A DNA stretch of 64,000 nt from Isoetes taiwanensis (lineage: Eukaryota > Streptophyta > Lycopodiopsida > Isoetales > Isoetaceae): assembly GCA_021234155.1 (NCBI GenBank), contig JAJEKV010000040.1, positions 11,489,072-11,553,071 of the forward strand. Direction: 5' to 3'. How positions within the stretch are numbered: position 1 is the stretch's first letter; the number at the start of each line of letters is the position of its first letter. Under the pieces are notes generated by a model, which saw only the letters and a program-made list of their open reading frames with translations, was not told where the DNA came from and did no database searches. Shown here one piece after another: positions 58,126 through 64,000 of the stretch. The translations under genes were made by a program, and so were the position numbers.

Positions 58126-59540
58126 AGTGTCCAGGTTACATAGCTTGGAGAAATAGTTGCAGTGTTAAGATCAAATCTAAGTTTATGAGTATCCACGTTA
58201 CATAACCAAGCTATGAGAGAAAGAGTTGCAATGGTAAGTTGAAATCTATAGTCATCATATATGACATTATATGTGGACAAGTGTGCTGAACAGGAGTACT
58301 ATGGACAAAAGATGTCTTAACCATTAATGGCTGTAAAAGACCTATTATCTAATACAAACTAGTGATGTAAGTTAGTGCGCTCAATTATTCACAAATAATT
58401 TCTTAACCCCTACAAATATGAGCTAAAAGCTTAAGAAAAAAGGTGAATAATAGATAAACTTGCAAGACGTCATAACTTGGGGATAAAAACGACAATTAGC
58501 AAACACAATCTAGCATATCGTGATTATGTTTGGAGTGTTTCAATCTAGATACCTTGTGAGCATACTACGATAATCGTGATTATGTTTGGAGTGTTTCAAT
58601 CTAGATACCTTGTGAGCATACTACAATAATCATAATGCACATGCAAAGCAAGAGTCATAACATACACATTGATCATACATGCACTCAAAGTGTTAATGTG
58701 CAATTTCCAATTGGCCTGATCGTATTAAATTTCCAATATGGAGTGATCATCTAAAAGTGATTGATGCTTCAGGGATATTTCTTACTTCTGGAAGTACTTT
58801 GTAATATTTTGAGTGTATAATATGAAGTAACACGTTCTTCAAAAAGTGTTAATGTGCAATTTTTTCATGTTATTTTTTGTCTAGAGGTTGTAACCGTACA
58901 ATTCAATTTAACGTCAAGATTAAAAAAAACTTGGGTACCTTGTTTGGACCTTGTGATAGTTTTTAACTTGTTTTTTTTTTTAAATGATTAATTTAACACT
59001 ATCTTGTCCAGAACCTCTCATGCTAGGCATGAAGACAATTTGACAAAACTGATACCATGGTCAGACTGAATACATGAAGTTCGACAAATGACTATTATTT
59101 CTATTAGGAAATATTTATACTCCTTGATTAAGGCGCAAACATACTTTAGTGAATACACCACTGTTCTATAACATTTGTAATGGCCTACTGCCTATCCATA
59201 CACTGAGGTTGAATCCAATGTTGGAAATATCCCTGATCTTAGTATTAATATCAAAGAATAACCAATACATCTTGGGATAATTGACCCCATGAACACATTG
59301 ATCTAAATCTAGTGGTGCAGACTAGTAGATGTAAATTAATATTGCAACTCTAATGTACACCCAAATAGGTGGGGAATTTCTTATTTTCTCAAATGAGCTT
59401 TAGCAGAGTTCACATCTTACTCTAAAATCATGTAGCTAGTCAGCAGAACTGCCACGTAGACTGGGAACTAAGACACATCGCACAGTAGACCTAACCAGAT
59501 TTGGACTTCTCTCACGATTCCGGCAGACCCTGAGATATGG
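58126..59540. other. Intergenic DNA with a 57-bp tandem duplication
   Basis: A unit containing GATTATGTTTGGAGTGTTTC is repeated at 58519-58575 and 58577-58633. No gene seen. Confidence 0.4.
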
Positions 59541-59548
59541 AGGACCGA

Positions 59549-59617
59549 TTCTATCTTATGTTATCTGACACTCCTAGTGAGGCGGCAAAGGCAATAAACG
59601 GATAGTTCTCCTGTAGC
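59549..59617 (+). promoter_or_regulatory. Possible upstream ORF of the small gene
   Basis: ATG GAG GAC CGA... encodes 22 residues and stops at TAG before the putative first-exon donor. If the 5' exon is real, this would be a short upstream ORF. Confidence 0.25.
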
Positions 59618-59700
59618 TGGTAAGTTCTGTCTTCAGCATCTAACCTAAGTTTTAAGCACGCTTCAGTTCCATGATTGTACTTCATGCATCTTAAATACAG

Positions 59701-60449
59701 ACGGCAATAGCCTCGATGCTTCATAGTGTTAAATTAGAACTCAGGGATAATATAGGTGTCCCAAAAATGGAATACTTAGATTCAGACCAAAACCCTTATA
59801 CTTCAAGTTCAGATGAAGATGCACTGAGGGAAGAACGCTTACAGGCCGAATTTGTTGCTTGCATGACCGACTCTGAATGTGCTGAGTATAATAAAACCAT
59901 GGCTGATTACAAAGGCAACTATGGGCAGAAAAGAAATGCTTGTGGTAATAAGGCATTTACTGGTAACAAGAAGCAAAGTGGCAGTTCCAGCAGCCAGCAC
60001 AGTAAATTACATGACAAAGACTCTACTATCGAGCTATCCATACCCGAAACTCAGCAAGACGAAGACTATTCTTCTGATCAAGAAGACCTTCAGGTAACAT
60101 ATTCATATTTGAAATGGAAATCTAATACAGGAGATTTTCTGGAATATACACTGGTCTGAAGGATCAGTGAACTCTGCCCTGTTTTCCTATACTTTAAATC
60201 AGGTTCACTCTATTAAATAAACACTTTAACTCTATCTCACATACATACTCTTATGCATTTCTGCTTTCCTAGTTCATTTCTGTAAAAGAATGCAATGTAT
60301 ATTTTGCCAAGCTCCTGTATTCACCTTGTTCTTCAAACATGCAGGGCAAAAGGTTACAAAGGCTGAACGGTGATAAACCGGGAAGTCTCATTGTACCTTT
60401 TGGCCCTTCATGCTTTACCACTCCCACAAGGCCCCCAAAAATGATCTAA
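59701..60449 (+). CDS. Small hypothetical acidic/serine-rich protein, two exons
   Basis: Exon 59701-60093 ends CAG/GTAACA. The next exon starts after CATGCAG at 60345 and ends at TAA 60447-60449. The junction is in phase 0. From ATG at 59716 the product is 160 residues; ATG at 59767 is an alternative. It has acidic serine-rich ends (SDQNPYTSSSDEDALREER; QQDEDYSSDQEDLQ), a middle basic stretch, and a C-terminus ending RPPKMI. A TACAG acceptor precedes 59701, and a GTAAGT donor lies near 59621, so a 5' exon (possibly untranslated) is likely. No family recognised. Confidence 0.5.
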
Positions 60450-61832
60450 TATATTAAACCACTAGTATATCATCTAAAAACCATGATAGATATGGTTTTT
60501 TATGCATGTATTTTTTTGAAAGAAGAAAACCACATGCCTTAGTGGTTTGTCAAAATTGATAGTGGTTCATGACATGGTTATCAATAATGGTTATGAATAC
60601 TATGATGGCTTCTTCACATGGTTTATCAGTTAATTTCGTGCATATAACAGTGGTTCATTAAAATTTGTGATGTTCGATTAAAACCATCATGAATCGTAAC
60701 ATGGTTTTGGAGGCAAGTTTATATCCAACATTTATCAACGAGCATGACATGTTTTTTTTTTCTAGCATATGATGGGCAAAGAAGATTCAACATATGAAAA
60801 AACCCTAGCATACAAAAACATTGCACTTGTGATTCTTTGAACATATATAATTGAGTGTGTGATTTTCTTTTTTCTTTTTTGGTTCTACACCACAATCGAG
60901 GTTCACATTTTAATGCACATTTTTTTGATGAATCTCCTCCATTAAAGCATCTGGTATGGTCGAGCAAGCTGGATCACTACGGGTGGGCATGGCAGAGCTA
61001 TGGCTTTGCCCTAAAATCAGAGCTCAAAGATCGGGCTCAAAGCTCTGATCAGGGCCAGGCCAAAGAGCAAACGGAGAAAATAGAATGTTTTACGATGTTC
61101 TTTCGAGCATGTTCTAGAATCCCTCGGGTAAGCCACTCAATCCAAGAAAAGGAAGTTTAAAAAAATTATGCAAAGAGGATAACCACATCAAAATAGAATG
61201 TTGGAGAACGTTCTAGAAGCCTATGGATAAGCACGTCAACTGGAAAATAGAGAGTTTCAAAGATGTTGCAAAGAGCCTGCTCTAATCAAAATAGAATGTT
61301 GTAGAATGTTCTAGATGCTCACCAGTAAGCAATTCAATTCAAATATAGAAAGCTTTTAAATTATAGAATGCCGCAGAATATATTAGAATGTTTTAGAGGT
61401 CCACCGGTAGGCACCTCCATCTGGAAAAAGAAAAAAAAGTTCAAAGAGAATGTGCAATAAAAATATGATGCTCTAGATGCTCACGACTAAACACCTCAAT
61501 CCAATTCATAAATGTTCCAAAGAGGGTGATCTCAAACCCAAAATAGAAACTTTTCAAACAATTGCAAGAAAATGTACTAGAATTTCCTAATGGAGAAACA
61601 CCCAAACATAATGCTCTGGAACATAAATCTTGTAAGAACCAAGAAGAAGATTTCGAACAATGTGCCGACCCGAACTTGCACCATAGGAACATGCTAGAGC
61701 TGGAACACATGGTTGGATGTCCTACACTCACACAAAATGTTCTAAAAATATTATTAATCTTGGAAAGAGAATGTTCTGAACCTTGTGCCTACCCAAACTT
61801 GCATCGCTAATGTTGGAACATGCATTATATAG
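60450..61832. other. Intergenic DNA with degenerate TAGAATGTTCTAGA-type repeats
   Basis: From about 61080 to 61480 variants of AGAATGTT...TTCTAGAA recur every 50-90 bp, similar in style to the tract at 1856-2440. No gene. Confidence 0.45.
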
Positions 61833-62070
61833 CGTGCTAAATTTCTTCTATATAAGTATTCTAGAATGAGTCTTTTAGAATACTAGCAATGATGCGCGAC
61901 GTTGCTGGCTTTAGAAATTATTTGAAGTATCCAGCAATGTGTTATGACATGCTAAATTTCTTCCATATAATATTCTAGAATGAGTCTTTTAGAATACTAG
62001 TAACGATGCACGACATTGCTGGCTTTGGTATTTGAAGTATCCAGCAATTTGTCTTTTAAAACTGTCTATC
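61833..62070. repeat. Tandem ~118-bp duplication
   Basis: Two units contain GCTAAATTTCTTCYATATAA, CTAGAATGAGTCTTTTAGAA and GTATCCAGCAAT in the same order. Confidence 0.75.
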
Positions 62071-64000
62071 CATCTGTGAAGTGTGAAGTTTTTCTTACTT
62101 TGCTCTTCGGCCTAGTCTTCTCTTGAGCTCGACATACTCTTGTGTTATACTTCTCAGGGATACCTGACAACGGTATCCCAATGTATTTAAAGGTTTGAAC
62201 CATTGCCTTTGAGCAATTTATTTATTGGTTCCAGCAATTGTTTATTTTCAACTAACTTATCCAATGGTGCCCATTCGCCTAAAGGTTGTTGTCCTTGCTA
62301 TTATGGTATCCCAATGCTTCTCCCTAGGTCCATGCCTAATAATCCACCCCTAGGAAATAATAGTGCCTAGCTAAGAAAACATAAAACCATGATCTACCAT
62401 TCTTGCATAGGATGCGTGACCCAAATATAGTCCAAGATCCCAAACCAAGGCTACACCAGAACAACTACTCAAAATAGGCATCTTTAATTATTAACACTAA
62501 GATTTCCTCGCACTACCTTGAATAATCACAATTCAAAAAAAAAAAAACAAGTCAAATAAAAAATGTTCGCGGCGACCTTTTTTGTAAGGAGAGAAATGGG
62601 TCTGGCCTTTTTTAGGGGGCTTGAAGACACCAGAGAATTCGGGACCCCTGGGCAGCAGCTGTTCTGGCAGGAAAATCCATGCGTTTTTGAGCCATGGTCA
62701 TGTGAAAATAGTTTTAACAACATATATAAATCACAATACCATATGTTCGATCCACACCATAGGAAGTGGCTTTCGATCCACACCTAGGAAGTGGTTTTCT
62801 AATTTCCCATGAAAATGTTAATGGCCATCAATCTGGCACAATAGTGGGGATTGATGGCTAACAAAGAGAAACATTTGGGTGGTGATTGGGAACAAATTGA
62901 ACAAAGAGAAACATTTGGGTGGTGATTGGGACTGTAAGTTCTATGCGCATCTTAAATCCTGCCCTTGGTTTATGGCGTAGACATGCGTGCACAATACGTA
63001 CAATACATGCTCAGAATCAGGATACGGTGAATAACGGGGAGACGTTTAAACCCTAATAGGGCTTACCTCTGTCTGCGCCTCCCAAGTCCGGCAATGCTTT
63101 CTTGTATCCATCTGTTTTGGATGTAGTTTTCAGAAAGCTCGGGATGGGTTCTAGAGTTTATAAACTCCTGGGTTATTTTGTCTTTGAGTTGCTTTCGTTT
63201 ATCTGTTACCAAGTCTTGATTTTGGATGCATGTTATTTTTTACAGGGAGTGATTGGAGTAGAGCGGTGGAATAGCAGTCTTCTGCATTCATTGTCATGGA
63301 CCTACTTCTGCTATGTTAAGCGCAGTTAAGTGGTCTTCAGACATGCCGGTTTTGATCTGGAAGAGGGAATGCAGCGTTAGCACATGCCTTGTGATCAGTA
63401 GGTCTCTTTGCATTTCTAAAACCTTCAGTGGGCTTCCAAACTCCAGGGAACAGCGGGTATCTGACACCAGGTATGCAATATTCATTCATACATTTATATA
63501 TTATCTTCAATGTTACAAGACGATTGGATCATTTCACATGATCTGCATCGCAAGTCAGACCCAACACTGGCAACAACAGACGTCTCGGTTGGAGGTAGAA
63601 CCTACAACTTGGCCAAACTCTGATTAAGAAGCTTCATCTTTTTGGCTGTGTTACATTCTTCACCTTCCTTTTCTTTTGTCTTCATAACGGTCTGTTTCGA
63701 ATCCTGTAAGGTTGCTGGATTTGAAAATTTTTATAGCAAGGGCATTTGAAATCTAGGTAATCGTTTGAGAAGTTTTAGATTAAGATGTTGCCTTCTGCAT
63801 ATGCTGTTGGATTACAGGATGTTTGAACTTCTACTATGCACTTCAAATCTTTATACTGTTGGATTATATAAAGTGGTAGGTTGTTGAGCATCACTTCTCA
63901 GGTTAAAGAAGAAGAACGTTTGCCAATGTCTGCAAACTGAAGTGCAAGTGCAGAGGTAAAACAAAGCTATTTATTTTTATTCTTGTTTGATTATCTAGCA
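62071..64000. other. Intergenic DNA, no gene supported
   Basis: A 38-bp tandem duplication (AACAAAGAGAAACATTTGGG) lies at about 62858-62935. The frames at 63102-63627 have no recognised motif, although a GT donor-like CAG/GTATGC lies near 63471. Confidence 0.35.

Overview
This window is nuclear plant DNA, most likely from a land plant with motile sperm. I favour a fern or another seed-free plant; cycads and Ginkgo cannot be excluded. Reasons: a long PLS-type pentatricopeptide gene, plant-type splice sites, a multi-exon gene for a ciliary/flagellar microtubule protein with repeated PGYTGH motifs, and dense, nested plant transposons (Ty3/gypsy, hAT, LINE, MITE and SINE-like). I see no bacterial operons, no rRNA genes and no intact tRNA genes.

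Layout. 1-18218 is the 3' part of a Ty3/gypsy element: integrase tail and chromodomain, a 2-kb spacer, then a roughly 1.6-kb LTR whose first part, with its polypurine tract, is tandemly repeated five times (about 720 bp period). The last LTR copy is split by a 10,362-bp hAT transposon (7611-17972) with perfect 8-bp target duplications. The hAT element holds a frame-broken BED/DUF659/hAT-dimerisation transposase, a row of six related hairpins, and two cargo coding regions on the opposite strand: a coiled-coil/RING-like protein interrupted only by two TAG codons, and a kinase-like pseudogene. 18219-23720 is decayed repeat sequence, including an LTR element with a tRNA-Met-type primer site.

23726-29997 (minus) is the best host gene of the window: seven exons with consistent splice phases encoding a CIMIP2/FAM166-like axonemal protein. 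Its largest intron contains a complete pentatricopeptide gene (27334-29385) on the same strand. 30-36 kb has few genes: a receptor-kinase relic and a tandem SINE-like repeat.

36.4-45 kb is a transposon graveyard: a decayed gene with a methyltransferase-like motif; a 3.5-kb TA-flanked inverted-repeat element carrying an array of 16-bp palindromes; a truncated LINE end; and a degenerate minus-strand Ty3/gypsy gag-pol. 47.4-53 kb is a tandem duplication split by a GC-rich, non-L1-looking LINE, itself carrying two smaller insertions. 55-60.5 kb holds relics of a CobW-type metallochaperone and of a GDSL esterase, and a small plausible two-exon gene. The remainder is AT-rich sequence with short tandem duplications. 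Only the ciliary gene, the PPR gene and perhaps the small gene at 59.7 kb look functional.
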